Numbered from the stretch's first letter, positions 1 to 8,207 are shown. The stretch is DNA of 33,647 bases from Saprospiraceae bacterium (GCA_028284395.1 JANQRV010000219.1:1-33647), one strand, 5' to 3'. Notes: generated by a model not told the origin, from the letters alone. A program made the numbers and translations.

Positions 1-570
1 TTCCTGCAACATTTCAAATAATTGTACCCCCAATTGGTCCGACAACCGAATCTCAATGGTGCTTCGTTTTTGAGGCTTGGGTAAAAACTGGCTCGTACCC
101 AAGCTTATCGGCTCCAATTCGATGGATGTTGTATTGAAATATCCATCGTCCACATCAATGGCTTCGGTCAGCTGGTGTACGCTTAATTCCATCATCCGGC
201 TGGTATCAAAATTGTAGTAGCCATCGAAAGTCACGCTCAATGTAAGCGAGTCGAAAAAAGAGGTAGAAGCGTCGATCGCCAGGATGGTATCCAAGCCAAC
301 CTGAAAGAAAGACGATGCTTCTATCTCGCCGAATAAGTCATCTTGCTGATATCCGACCAATAGTCGCTGCTCATTGCCGGTCTCTATACTATCGATCCGG
401 ACCGTACTTACTCGGATGGAGATCGAATCGACTGGAAGCAGTTCAAAAGAATCCGTGGCAAATACTTCGGCATTGACACCAGTTAAGGGTTCACAACTGA
501 CCATGATCAGAACGGTCAATAACCACATACATAATTTCCAAAAACTGGCGGGAATTGTCGATTGCATCAT
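1..570 (-). CDS. DUF4270-family lipoprotein, 3' end cut by window edge
   Basis: Reading the minus strand from the ATG at 570 gives an open frame of 190 codons that runs off the left edge without a stop. A second ATG follows directly at 567. Residues 1-26 form a lipoprotein signal with a hydrophobic stretch ending in IMVSC, so the mature protein would start at Cys26 and be anchored to the outer membrane or periplasmic face. After it comes a segment with the pattern 'DSISIRVSTVRIDSIETG' and then 'LLVGYQQDDLFGEIEASSFFQ', which I recognise as the start of the DUF4270 family of Bacteroidota. Members are usually about 400-500 residues, so more than half is missing here. The molecular function of the family is unknown to me. 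The 247-bp gap to the next gene separates two divergent transcription units. Confidence 0.8.
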   Translation of the reverse strand, partial: MMQSTIPASFWKLCMWLLTVLIMVSCEPLTGVNAEVFATDSFELLPVDSISIRVSTVRIDSIETGNEQRLLVGYQQDDLFGEIEASSFFQVGLDTILAIDASTSFFDSLTLSVTFDGYYNFDTSRMMELSVHQLTEAIDVDDGYFNTTSIELEPISLGTSQFLPKPQKRSTIEIRLSDQLGVQLFEMLQE

Positions 571-817
571 GCTAAGTCTTCTTTTTGCTCAATAATCTTC
601 ACGACCAAATAAGGTCAATTCCGGCAACGGAAAAAAGATATTCAACGAAAGAGGGTGATTTCTCCACCAGTGCCCCGCACGTGAGATCAGCAACGTTCAT
701 TGACAAAACGGGGCGCTCCATTGATTTTTTTGCAGCTTTAGTGGAATTAGATCTCTCTATTCGGGAATTATGATCAATTTGACTCCATAGTTGATTAAAA
801 ATCAAAACGGGTTTTAT
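571..817. other. Divergent intergenic region, no gene seen
   Basis: This 247-bp stretch separates the minus-strand DUF4270 gene from the plus-strand outer-membrane protein gene and must carry both promoters. Short open frames exist on both strands but have no recognisable composition or family. I could not find a clean TAnnTTTG -7 box for either gene. A weak candidate on the minus strand is CTTATTTG, read from about 619 to 612. Confidence 0.4.
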
Positions 818-2062
818 ATGAAATGGCAAACCATAACACTGATCATAGCACTTTCCCACTTTTCTAAAATGGTAGCGCAGAGTCAGGCCCCTAGCCTGTA
901 TTCCGTCTATGGCATTGGAGTCCCCGTCAGCACGGATTTTGGTGTCTTGGAAGCCCTTAGCGGCAGCAGCACTGCACTGCGACCCGCTTTTACAATCAAT
1001 ACCGGGAACCCGGCAGGGCTCTCCTCAGTGGCCGGTCCATTTACCATGATGCTGAGTACCGGCCTCCAGGTCCAGTCTGCACTAGTCACCGGTTTGAATG
1101 ACGACAATACTTCTTTCTGGGATGGCGGCATGACGCACCTCGACTTATGGTTCCGGTTTCGCAAAAACTGGACGGCCCAGATCGGCCTCTCCCCCTTTAG
1201 TGTGGTGAATTACGACATCCTTTCTACGAAGGTTTTTGATCCAGATGGCAGCAATTACCAGATCCGAACCGAAGGAGATGGCGGGGTTACCCAAATGAGG
1301 TTGGCTCAGGGGTGGACAATTTTTGAAGATTGGCATTTTGGGGTCACCGGCTTTTTATACTTTGGCAGCCTGACCACCAGTCAGTCCGTGGAAGGGCTGG
1401 CCAGTATGGCAGATTTTGCCATCTCCGGTCAAACCAGCCTGGCGGGTCTAAACTACAACCTCGGTTTGCAGTACAGTCATCCGCTCAAGATAGGCACTTT
1501 ACACACGGGAATCGTTTACAGACCAGGAACCCGGTTGAACTCTAGCCAGGAGTTAAACCTGGTTTATGCCATCAATGAAACCCTCGAAGGAGATTTGACG
1601 GATGAAGCCACTTACAACATACCACAACAGTTAAAGGTCGGTGTGGCCTATCAATCGAAGAAATGGATGATTGCGTTGGATGGCATCTGGGAACGGTGGT
1701 CAAACCTCGCAGCCGATGCTAATAGTAAAATTCATTATGACGATGTTTACAGCCTATCGGTCGGCACTGAATATGCCCTCTTCGCCAATGCGTACGACAA
1801 TCCATTGAAAGCCATTCGGCTCCGAGCAGGTAGTAGTTTGAAAAATTCTTATCTGGTATTGGACGATGCCAATTTCTTGGTATGGCAGATTTCACTGGGA
1901 GTTGGTCTACCCATCAGCCACTTCAGAAATAGTTTGAACATCAGCTATCGGTACAACCATCAGGGACGGGATTTCAGACAGCTTTGGTTAGAAACAAGTC
2001 ATACGATATCCTTTAGCATTGATTTGCGAGATATCTGGTTTGTGAAGCGAAAAATACGTTGA
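818..2062 (+). CDS. Outer-membrane beta-barrel protein, OMPP1/FadL-like
   Basis: The predicted protein has 414 residues. I chose the ATG at 818 rather than the in-frame TTG at 791 because it starts a classic signal peptide, MKWQTITLIIALSHFSKMVAQ, with cleavage near AQS. The mature part starts 'APSLYSVYGIG', has an early 'NTGNPAGLSS' segment and then many alternating amphipathic strands. A 'VGVAYQSKKWMIALDGIWERW' stretch near residue 280 and a later arginine-glycine strand are typical of Bacteroidota OMPP1/FadL-like hydrophobic-compound transport barrels. The protein ends in strand-like sequence (ISFSIDLRDIWFVKRKIR), although without the usual terminal aromatic residue. The enoyl-CoA hydratase 35 bp downstream would fit a lipid-related role, but that is only inference from context. 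Other Bacteroidota barrel families of similar size remain possible. Confidence 0.7.
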   Translation: MKWQTITLIIALSHFSKMVAQSQAPSLYSVYGIGVPVSTDFGVLEALSGSSTALRPAFTINTGNPAGLSSVAGPFTMMLSTGLQVQSALVTGLNDDNTSFWDGGMTHLDLWFRFRKNWTAQIGLSPFSVVNYDILSTKVFDPDGSNYQIRTEGDGGVTQMRLAQGWTIFEDWHFGVTGFLYFGSLTTSQSVEGLASMADFAISGQTSLAGLNYNLGLQYSHPLKIGTLHTGIVYRPGTRLNSSQELNLVYAINETLEGDLTDEATYNIPQQLKVGVAYQSKKWMIALDGIWERWSNLAADANSKIHYDDVYSLSVGTEYALFANAYDNPLKAIRLRAGSSLKNSYLVLDDANFLVWQISLGVGLPISHFRNSLNISYRYNHQGRDFRQLWLETSHTISFSIDLRDIWFVKRKIR

Positions 2063-2097
2063 CAAGAGCGTCCCAAAATTTATCTCTATTTTGAGGA

Positions 2098-2892
2098 ATG
2101 GAATTCACAGATTTAACCTACCAAAAACAAGACGGCCTGGCCATCCTCACCTTCAACCGGCCAAACAAACTTAATGCCTTCCGCCATAAAGGGCGAGCAG
2201 AGTTGTTACAAGCTATTGATGACTTCGCCGCCGATCCTCACCTGCGAGTGCTCCTTCTGACGGGCGCTGGTCGCGCTTTCTCAGCCGGTGCAGATCTGGC
2301 CGAAATACATCGCTCCAAAGACGATGCCTTTGATGAAACGAGCGAACGTCAGGGATTAGAACAATTCCAGGACATCACCCGCAAGATCATCGGCACGAAA
2401 AAACCCATCATCGCTGCCATCAATGGGATTGCGGTCGGCGTGGGTGTAGAAATTGCGCTGGCCTGTGATTTCAGACTTGCCTCAACCAATGCAATTATTA
2501 CCTTGACCGAAGTCAAACGCAGTCTTTTTCAAACCAATGGTGTTATGTTTATCCTTCCGCGCCTCATAGGATTTGGCCGCGCCATGGAGATCATGATGAC
2601 GGGCCGCAAGGTAGGAGCAGCAGAAGCACAGAGCATTGGCCTTATCAACTATCTGACCGAACCCGAACAGCTGCTCGAAAAGGCTATTGAAGTTGCCAAT
2701 ACCTTGAGCCAAAATGCTCCTATCTCTTTAAAGTTGATCAAAAACATCGGTTGGAGATCACTTGATGCAGACCTGGCAACCGTCATGGATCTGGAAGTGG
2801 AAGGGATGCTTGAATGCTTGCAAAGTGAGGACATCTGGGAAGGCACCCAATCTTTCCTGGAAAAGCGAAGTCCCAAATATAAAGGCAAATAG
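2098..2892 (+). CDS. Enoyl-CoA hydratase/isomerase family protein
   Basis: This 264-residue protein has full crotonase-fold length and features. 'FNRPNKLNAF' at 19-28 and 'GRAFSAGADL' at 58-67 form the CoA-binding and first oxyanion-hole regions. 'NGIAVGVGVEIALACDFRLA' at 110-128 holds the second oxyanion region and Glu118. 'TLTEVKRSLFQTNG' at 135-148 holds Glu138. Glu118 and Glu138 line up with the two catalytic glutamates of rat mitochondrial enoyl-CoA hydratase (Glu144 and Glu164), so hydration of 2-enoyl-CoA in fatty-acid or branched-chain degradation is plausible. The exact substrate is not determined. The start ATG lies 35 bp after the outer-membrane gene. A promoter-like TCTATTTTG sits directly before it, which could mean a leaderless or very short 5' UTR. 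Confidence 0.85.
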   Translation: MEFTDLTYQKQDGLAILTFNRPNKLNAFRHKGRAELLQAIDDFAADPHLRVLLLTGAGRAFSAGADLAEIHRSKDDAFDETSERQGLEQFQDITRKIIGTKKPIIAAINGIAVGVGVEIALACDFRLASTNAIITLTEVKRSLFQTNGVMFILPRLIGFGRAMEIMMTGRKVGAAEAQSIGLINYLTEPEQLLEKAIEVANTLSQNAPISLKLIKNIGWRSLDADLATVMDLEVEGMLECLQSEDIWEGTQSFLEKRSPKYKGK

Positions 2893-2961
2893 ATGTTGAT
2901 ACCACTTATCCGCTGATCCCTTCCAGTTACCTTTCCTTAGGGCTCCAATGCCCGACCTCTA

Positions 2962-2992
2962 TTCATTCGCCCTTAGATCCCACCTATCTTTG
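2962..2992 (+). promoter_or_regulatory. Candidate Bacteroidota promoter for the metallopeptidase gene
   Basis: TATCTTTG at 2985-2992 is a perfect match to the Bacteroidota -7 consensus TAnnTTTG and lies 44 nt before the ATG at 3037. A -33 TTTG is not present. The nearest partial match is the TTCATTC run at 2962-2968 at roughly the right distance. Confidence 0.5.
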
Positions 2993-3036
2993 AAGTGTAT
3001 TTACATTTAAACACAAAACTTCTTAAAACCTAGACC

Positions 3037-4182
3037 ATGAAAACTACATCATTCATTTTTCGTACCCTACTTGTTATTTTGATTGCTGGCATTTTTACCA
3101 ATTGCAAAAAAGACGACGCCTATACCACTATCGAAGAAGAAGCAAGGTTTGCCCCCTACCCTACTGAAACGCACGACTTTCCACACATCTGCATTGATCA
3201 GACAACACACGAACACTCCCCATCGGGAGTTGATTTACGCGGTTTTGCTATGAAGAACAAGTTGTGGAACAACGGACAAACCCTTCGGGTAAAATTCCTG
3301 AACGGGAGTGACTACGTGAAAAACAAAGTGCGCGAATATGCCATTCAATGGGAAAATCATGCCAATATTCACTTTGATTTTGTTGCGAGCGGAGATGCAG
3401 AGATCCGAATTACCTTTAACCGCGGCGGCTCCTGGTCGAAGGTCGGAACCGATGCCCTATCTGTCGCCCAGGATCGGGCTACTATGAATTTTGGTTGGTT
3501 CGATGAAAACACGTCAGAATCATCTTTCAGCCGCACCACCATTCATGAGTTTGGTCACGCCTTGGGCATCAAGCACGAACATCAGAACCCCACTGTCGGG
3601 ATCAAATGGAACAAAGAAAAAGTATATGCGGATATGGCCGAGTCCGGTTGGGACAAAGCGAAAGTAGACCACAATATTTTCCGCAAATACAGCAGAGACC
3701 ACACTGAATATTGCAATCACGATCCCGCTTCCCTGATGAATTACTCGATCCCCAACAGCTGGACTACTGATGATTTTGAGGTTCCTTACAATACCGTCCT
3801 CTCCGAAGGGGATAAAAATTTCGTAAGCCTTCTCTATCCATTCGGAGGCGGGGAAAACCTGGATTGCGAAGACATGAAAAACAGCTACATCGGTCTTAGA
3901 CACTCTGGCGCGTACGTTGCAAGAATGATTGTCACCTGGACCGAATACAGTAATACGGGCACGGCCAACAAAAGATATGAAAGTGGCTGGAGAGCTGTCG
4001 GATATCGCCACAATGTTCCGGTCAAGGCCAACGCGCGGAATATACAGGTGGTCGCCATTGCCAAAACGGGGAATATTTTCAAACCTACGAAAATGATCCT
4101 GAACCAGAGGGCAAGAGTGGGCCAGTGTTATAAGTTATCCGGTACCGTATTCGGATATCGGGTAACCGGTGATTGCAATTAA
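3037..4182 (+). CDS. Secreted zinc metallopeptidase lipoprotein, astacin/matrixin-like (metzincin)
   Basis: The protein has 381 residues. Its N terminus is a lipoprotein signal with the candidate lipidated Cys at 23 (IFTNC). The zinc motif HEFGHALGIKHEH at 170-182 fits the metzincin pattern HExxHxxGxxH, with ligands His170, His174 and His180 and the general base Glu171. The glutamate after the third histidine is as in astacins. A Met-turn follows at SLMNYSIP, 232-239. Residues 70-150 look like the N-terminal subdomain ('LRVKFLNGSD', 'YAIQWENHANIHFDFV'). About 110 residues after the catalytic domain (275-381) form an extra C-terminal domain that I do not recognise, with cysteines at its start and end ('ENLDCEDM', 'VTGDCN'). 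It would degrade extracellular or host protein at the cell surface. It has its own candidate promoter and a hairpin after it, so it is probably monocistronic. Confidence 0.85.
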   Translation: MKTTSFIFRTLLVILIAGIFTNCKKDDAYTTIEEEARFAPYPTETHDFPHICIDQTTHEHSPSGVDLRGFAMKNKLWNNGQTLRVKFLNGSDYVKNKVREYAIQWENHANIHFDFVASGDAEIRITFNRGGSWSKVGTDALSVAQDRATMNFGWFDENTSESSFSRTTIHEFGHALGIKHEHQNPTVGIKWNKEKVYADMAESGWDKAKVDHNIFRKYSRDHTEYCNHDPASLMNYSIPNSWTTDDFEVPYNTVLSEGDKNFVSLLYPFGGGENLDCEDMKNSYIGLRHSGAYVARMIVTWTEYSNTGTANKRYESGWRAVGYRHNVPVKANARNIQVVAIAKTGNIFKPTKMILNQRARVGQCYKLSGTVFGYRVTGDCN

Positions 4183-4203
4183 CAGTTTCCCATCTAGACA
4201 ACT

Positions 4204-4234
4204 GAGGCACAGAGGGTGAATCCCTTTGTGCCTT
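4204..4234. terminator. Hairpin after metallopeptidase gene; resembles a Bacteroidota intergenic repeat
   Basis: GGCACAGAGGG (4206-4216) pairs with CCCTTTGTGCC (4222-4232) around a TGAAT loop, with one G.U pair. The flanks A4205/T4233 extend it. It begins 24 nt after the metallopeptidase stop. No T-run follows on the plus strand, so it is a factor-dependent or mRNA 3'-end hairpin at best. The 'ccctttgtgccttcgtg' wording is common in intergenic hairpins of Bacteroidota genomes. Confidence 0.45.
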
Positions 4235-4335
4235 CGTGCGTTGTACCGCTTGCTAAAGGTCAGTATCGAAGCCATTCGGTGCCAGTTGGAATCAATTGAG
4301 AAGATCCCTATTTTCAATCCCTAAAAATCAATCAG

Positions 4336-5331
4336 ATGAATTACAGATTATTGGGTAAGACCGGTGTAAAAGTATCTTCTCTATGTTTTGGGACCATGTC
4401 TTTTGGCGGTGTCGCCGACGAAAAGGAATCCCGAACGATGTTCAATTTGTGCCGGGAGGCGGGCATCAATTTCTTCGACTGTGCCAATGTCTATGTAGAA
4501 GGTAAATCAGAAGAGGTATTGGGCAAACTCATTGCCGATTGCCGAGGCCAGGTCGTGATTACCAGCAAAGTATATTTCAGTACCGGAGAAGGCATTAATG
4601 ATGGTGGTGCATCTCGGTACCACATAACCAGAGCAGTGGAAGCCAGCCTTAAAAGGCTAAAGACGGATTACATCGATTTGTATTTCATTCATCGGTTTGA
4701 TGAGATCACTCCACTGGAAGAGACGCTAAGTGTACTAAATGACTTGGTTCGTCAGGGCAAAGTGCTGTATCTGGGAGCCAGCAATTACGCGGCCTGGCAG
4801 GTGGCGAAAGCCCTGGGCATTTGCCGGCAAAACACTTGGGCACGTTTCGAGTGCATCCAGCCGATGTACAATTTAGTGAAACGGCAGGCAGAAGTAGAAT
4901 TGCTACCAATGGCCATCTCCGAGCAAGTAGGGGTGATCAGTTACAGTCCGCTGGGAGGTGGTTTACTGACGGGTAAGTACGGCCCAAATAAAAAGCCGGC
5001 GTCCGGTCGACTCACCCAAAATGAGATGTATAAAGTACGCTACGGTGCACCGGAGTTATATGCGATCGCCGAAAAATTTTCCGGCCTTGCTCGGGAAATA
5101 GGGGTTCACCCGGTGTCGCTTGCCATTGCCTGGGTCAGAGCTCATGAAGGGATCACCGCACCGATCATCGGCGCCCGGAATTCTCAACAGTTAAAACCAG
5201 CTATTGCTTCCCTGGAAATCGATATGACGCCGGAACTCTATTACAGCGTTTCCAAACTTTCACCAAAACCACCCTTAGCTACCGATCGAAATGAAGAGAC
5301 GGAAGGCTTCTTTTATAAAAAGAGGAATTAG
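4336..5331 (+). CDS. Aldo/keto reductase
   Basis: This 331-residue protein matches the full aldo/keto reductase family. The N terminus 'YRLLGKTGVKVSSLCFGTMSFGG' is typical. The catalytic tetrad is visible as Asp48 (NFFDCANVY), Tyr53, Lys78 (ITSKVY) and His119 (YFIHRFD). 'KVLYLGASNY' at about 141-150 and 'ISYSPLGGGLLTGKY' near 200-215 are the conserved barrel strands. 'PIIGARNSQQL' near 280-290 is the NADP(H)-binding end. The closest relatives by overall pattern are the YghZ/potassium-channel beta-subunit-like reductases acting on aldehydes or sugars, but the substrate cannot be read from sequence. The gene stands 153 bp after the metallopeptidase and 59 bp before the next gene. Confidence 0.9.
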   Translation: MNYRLLGKTGVKVSSLCFGTMSFGGVADEKESRTMFNLCREAGINFFDCANVYVEGKSEEVLGKLIADCRGQVVITSKVYFSTGEGINDGGASRYHITRAVEASLKRLKTDYIDLYFIHRFDEITPLEETLSVLNDLVRQGKVLYLGASNYAAWQVAKALGICRQNTWARFECIQPMYNLVKRQAEVELLPMAISEQVGVISYSPLGGGLLTGKYGPNKKPASGRLTQNEMYKVRYGAPELYAIAEKFSGLAREIGVHPVSLAIAWVRAHEGITAPIIGARNSQQLKPAIASLEIDMTPELYYSVSKLSPKPPLATDRNEETEGFFYKKRN

Positions 5332-5390
5332 CCGGACATTTTCCTATCTTGTCCATCCATCCAAACAGCTGTTTTCCACAACGCTTTTCT

Positions 5391-6119
5391 ATGATAGACA
5401 TTTCCAGAATACAAGATTTGATAGCGGAGGGAGAAATCAGGCAGGCATTTGAAATGGTTCAGCAACATGCCGACGACATTCCTCAATCTCAGTGGAAGGA
5501 CTTTTTATTGCTGCGGCACCAATTTGAGCGAATCAATCGGGAAAGACTATTGAATATTTCCGATGGGCCCCAGGAGTTAAACCGAACCATCTACGGTTTT
5601 TTTGAGTGGCTCAACGACCTCGGAAGTGACCAAAAAGACCGGGATATAGTATTTTCAGATCAAGAACAATCTGCCATCTTAAACATCAATGAGGCAAAGC
5701 TCATCTATGAATTAAATCAACCATTCCTGCAGTCATTTCAGGGGGTACTCCACCAAATTTCTGAGGCCCTCCAACAAAGCGGACTTCCCGATGATTTCCC
5801 AACACAACTTCGCAAGGTGATTCAAGATCTCACCAATCTGAAAAAGTCCATGGATCAATTGGAACAATTGCGGGAGACCAATGCGACACAATTCATCGAC
5901 CAGGAATTTGGACCGTCCCTCGATCGGGCTCTTGATTTTATCCACAAGCAAATGACTTGGACGGAAATTGAGAACCAGCAGGTGTTACTGAAAAAAATGG
6001 AGGAGAAATTTCTCAGCAAGCAGCGCAAACAACATTTGCCCGTCTATCTCGTCGTCGGATTTATTGTGTTGATTGTCGTCCTATTTGGTCTCCTGGTTTG
6101 GTGGATGAGTCAAAACTAA
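5391..6119 (+). CDS. Membrane-anchored protein with an EAD11-like N-terminal domain
   Basis: The protein has 242 residues. I use the ATG at 5391. An in-frame TTG at 5349 lies inside a promoter-like TATCTTGT (5345-5352) and is unlikely as a start. Residues 1-78 are helical, with 'IQDLIAEGEIRQAFEMVQQ' and 'LLLRHQFERINRERLLN' followed by 'QELNRTIYGFFEWLNDL'. This pattern resembles effector-associated domain 11 (EAD11), an adaptor domain found in bacterial conflict systems. Residues 85-215 are mostly helical and charged with coiled-coil-like heptads ('LTNLKKSMDQLEQLRETN'). Residues 217-238 form one C-terminal transmembrane helix. The family call rests on pattern memory only, and the function is unknown. 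It would sit on the cytoplasmic side, with its domain facing in. Its stop overlaps the stop of the convergent peptidase gene by 3 bp. Confidence 0.6.
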   Translation: MIDISRIQDLIAEGEIRQAFEMVQQHADDIPQSQWKDFLLLRHQFERINRERLLNISDGPQELNRTIYGFFEWLNDLGSDQKDRDIVFSDQEQSAILNINEAKLIYELNQPFLQSFQGVLHQISEALQQSGLPDDFPTQLRKVIQDLTNLKKSMDQLEQLRETNATQFIDQEFGPSLDRALDFIHKQMTWTEIENQQVLLKKMEEKFLSKQRKQHLPVYLVVGFIVLIVVLFGLLVWWMSQN

Positions 6120-7438
6120 TTCTTGGTCAACGACCATTCCCCACCCCCGCTGTCGTAGGACTTACCCCGCCAGGTATAGCCCCAGGTTCCGGTTAAAGTG
6201 CGACCGCCATCTTTAGTGTGGAAAACCCCCTTTCCGGTCCTTCCGGCAAATTTCCAGTCATAAAACAGTTTGTCACCAGCTACGTACCCATTCGTAATAA
6301 CGCCTTCGCCAATGCCGAAGTTAAAAGTTCCATTTAACATCTTCCCCACTGCTTTTAAGTATACAACGACCGAAAGATCTTCTACACTTCCTTGAACATG
6401 CCGAAAATACTTTCCCGAGAAATTTCCGACGAACAGCGAATGGGAAGGAATCGTATGGCCACTCCCTCGTTTTGAGGCAACTGGGTTTAGTGTCCATACT
6501 TCACGCGATTGTGCTGCAATAATGATGCTTTTTTGCAGTTCTTCATCCATTAACAATGTTGCGATTCTCTGCAGGTCCGCCGAAATCCCGTCAATCACGG
6601 ATACTGCTGAAGAGGAAACTAATCCGTTAGCGGGGTCTTTAGCAAAATAGATCCGGTTGGCACGTATTGCATTAGCGAGTGATGTCAATCGGGAAGAAGA
6701 CAAAGGATGCGTTGTTTCTTCTCCGTCCCAGTCCCAGTGTGAATACAACTGAAAAAAGAAAGCGGCACCTACCGGAATATTCGGCACTTTTTTCAGAACG
6801 GAAACTGCAAAAGAATCTGCCTGCTTTTCATTCTTGATAGAAACAGCGGATGCAACCTGTTTATTACCGGGATGTCGATAAAAGATGTGCCCTAATTCAT
6901 GGCATAAGATGAACGCACGGGCAGAATTAAAAAGTCGTAACGATAGTTCGTCAACTTTCTTGTTGGAAAGGGCATTCTCGGGCACTCCCAACGCTACAAA
7001 AGGAGTTGGATACTTTTGTCCGGGAAACCGATTTGGACTTTGGTAGCGCAACATTGCCACATAGTCCGTAATATTTGCTATCGGATGATTGTTGTAATGG
7101 TACCATGCATAAGCAATACAAAGGTCGTCCAAAAACTTGAGGGATTGGGTGGAAAGCACAATGTTATTTGCATACGCATAGAAACCGAAAGGATCCTTTG
7201 CTAGTCTGCCTCTCAAAGGAATTTGCATGGACACTGCAGCTAATTTCTGCCGTTGCTCACCGGTCAAAAAAGGCACAACGCCTTCATTTAGGATCCGGTT
7301 CATAGACAGGTTGTACCTCTTCTGCCAGTATCGAAGGGTTTGCTCATCATACATATTGTCCATGCCCTGCGCAGACAGAGTGATAAAAGGTACAAAAAGG
7401 ATAAAAAAACAACAGAGGAGTTTTCTTTGGTTTTTCAT
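6116..7438 (-). CDS. Secreted HExxH zinc peptidase, M48-like, with C-terminal beta domain
   Basis: The frame is open to 7561, but the natural start is the ATG at 7438 (440 residues) or the ATG at 7444. Both precede a signal peptide, MKNQRKLLCCFFILFVPFITLSAQ, and the 7444 ATG overlaps the stop of the upstream gene (TAATG). The zinc motif HELGHIFYRH at 180-189 is preceded by a helix of small and hydrophobic residues. 'NEKQADSFAVSVL' at 203-215 supplies the likely third ligand Glu204 and an Asp, as in M48-type gluzincins. 'THPLSSSRLTSL' at 243-254 is like the HPxxxxR helix of that family. Residues 360-440 are rich in Gly, Thr and aromatic residues (GTWGYTWRGKSYDSGGGEW) and look like a lipocalin-type beta sheet. 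The substrate is unknown. It forms an operon with the two-TM protein upstream. Confidence 0.75.
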   Translation of the reverse strand: MKNQRKLLCCFFILFVPFITLSAQGMDNMYDEQTLRYWQKRYNLSMNRILNEGVVPFLTGEQRQKLAAVSMQIPLRGRLAKDPFGFYAYANNIVLSTQSLKFLDDLCIAYAWYHYNNHPIANITDYVAMLRYQSPNRFPGQKYPTPFVALGVPENALSNKKVDELSLRLFNSARAFILCHELGHIFYRHPGNKQVASAVSIKNEKQADSFAVSVLKKVPNIPVGAAFFFQLYSHWDWDGEETTHPLSSSRLTSLANAIRANRIYFAKDPANGLVSSSAVSVIDGISADLQRIATLLMDEELQKSIIIAAQSREVWTLNPVASKRGSGHTIPSHSLFVGNFSGKYFRHVQGSVEDLSVVVYLKAVGKMLNGTFNFGIGEGVITNGYVAGDKLFYDWKFAGRTGKGVFHTKDGGRTLTGTWGYTWRGKSYDSGGGEWSLTKN

Positions 7439-7443
7439 GATCA

Positions 7444-8040
7444 TTATTTTTGGATATAATCGAAAAACTTGATTGCTTCTGCACTTACGTTGTCCTCCGG
7501 GGCAGGAACGGGGTTTTCGCCGTTGACCACCCAGTTGCGAAAAGCAATTTTGTCCCCCCAACGCTCCTCATCCCATACCGATAACATCAGATTTAACTTA
7601 ACGCGAGAAATGGTAATTGCCACATCCCGGAATTCAACCGGGTTCAACTCGGGTTCCATTTTCTTAGAAATACCATTCAGTGTAGAAATGTGAAAAGGAA
7701 ATTGTGCGGAGTCAATTATTTTATCATTTTTCGCAGCCTGATCCATCTTACCTCCCATACCCGAATACTCGATGTTCTGCCCCTGATCGGAATACTTAGG
7801 TGCCTTGAAAAAGGAAAATAATACAATGGTAGCTCCAAACATCATGAAGACCGCTCCCATAGCAATTTTCAGGAAATGGTAAGAAAAGTAAGTCCGAAAC
7901 TTGAAATTATCATCGGTGGCATTGACATTTGGAAGATTCAAAAATAAACGGAAAGCCATGTAGATTGCCGCCCCTCCCAACAAAATGGCAATGATCCTTT
8001 CAATGCTCCGAGTCAGCATCAAAATTTCAACTGTTTCCAT
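7444..8040 (-). CDS. Two-TM membrane protein of unknown function
   Basis: I start this 198-residue protein at the ATG at 8040 (METVEILMLTRSIERIIAILLGG). The frame is open up to 8184, but the extra 48 codons read like non-coding AT-rich sequence. Two hydrophobic helices are visible at about 14-35 (IIAILLGGAAIYMAFRLFLNL) and 55-80 (FLKIAMGAVFMMFGATIVLFSFF). The remaining 110 residues are soluble, with 'ITISRVKLNLMLSVWDEERWGDKIAFRNWVVNG', and contain no motif I recognise. Its stop overlaps the start of the secreted peptidase gene, so the two are translationally coupled and may work together at the inner membrane and periplasm. No family is assigned. Confidence 0.7.
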   Translation of the reverse strand: METVEILMLTRSIERIIAILLGGAAIYMAFRLFLNLPNVNATDDNFKFRTYFSYHFLKIAMGAVFMMFGATIVLFSFFKAPKYSDQGQNIEYSGMGGKMDQAAKNDKIIDSAQFPFHISTLNGISKKMEPELNPVEFRDVAITISRVKLNLMLSVWDEERWGDKIAFRNWVVNGENPVPAPEDNVSAEAIKFFDYIQK

Positions 8041-8175
8041 AGTTTTTTCTGTTATTGGTGATCGTATAATATAATACAAAAAACGAAGTTCAATTCTTAA
8101 AATTCCGTAGCTAGACCATTCTTTTTGGCTTAGAACCGGCAAAATCTTATGGTTTGTAGTTCTCTGGCAATTCAA

Positions 8176-8207
8176 TTTCGACATTTACGAAAGAAATCAT
8201 ACCTTTA
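8176..8207 (+). promoter_or_regulatory. Candidate promoter of the padR-permease operon
   Basis: TACCTTTA at 8200-8207 matches the Bacteroidota -7 box TAnnTTTG at all fixed positions except the last. TTTC at 8176-8179 lies 20 nt upstream as a -33 candidate. The ATG follows 7 nt after the box, so the transcript would have almost no leader. A PadR repressor would be expected to bind here, but I see no clear palindrome. Confidence 0.4.

Noticed and set aside
585..859. Short open frames on both strands in the 571-817 gap
   Set aside because: They overlap each other and the neighbouring gene, have no family resemblance and look like chance frames in a divergent promoter region.
4194..4201. CTAGACAA before the aldo/keto reductase, a reverse copy of the TTGTCTAG half-site
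   Set aside because: About one chance 8-mer match is expected in a window of this size over both strands, and no flanking symmetry or shared element accompanies it.
7445..7561. N-terminal extension of the HExxH peptidase
   Set aside because: The extra residues overlap the upstream gene and precede an obvious signal peptide that must be at the N terminus.
8041..8184. N-terminal extension of the two-TM protein
   Set aside because: The stretch is AT-rich, reads like promoter DNA, and would put 48 unrelated residues before the METVEIL start.
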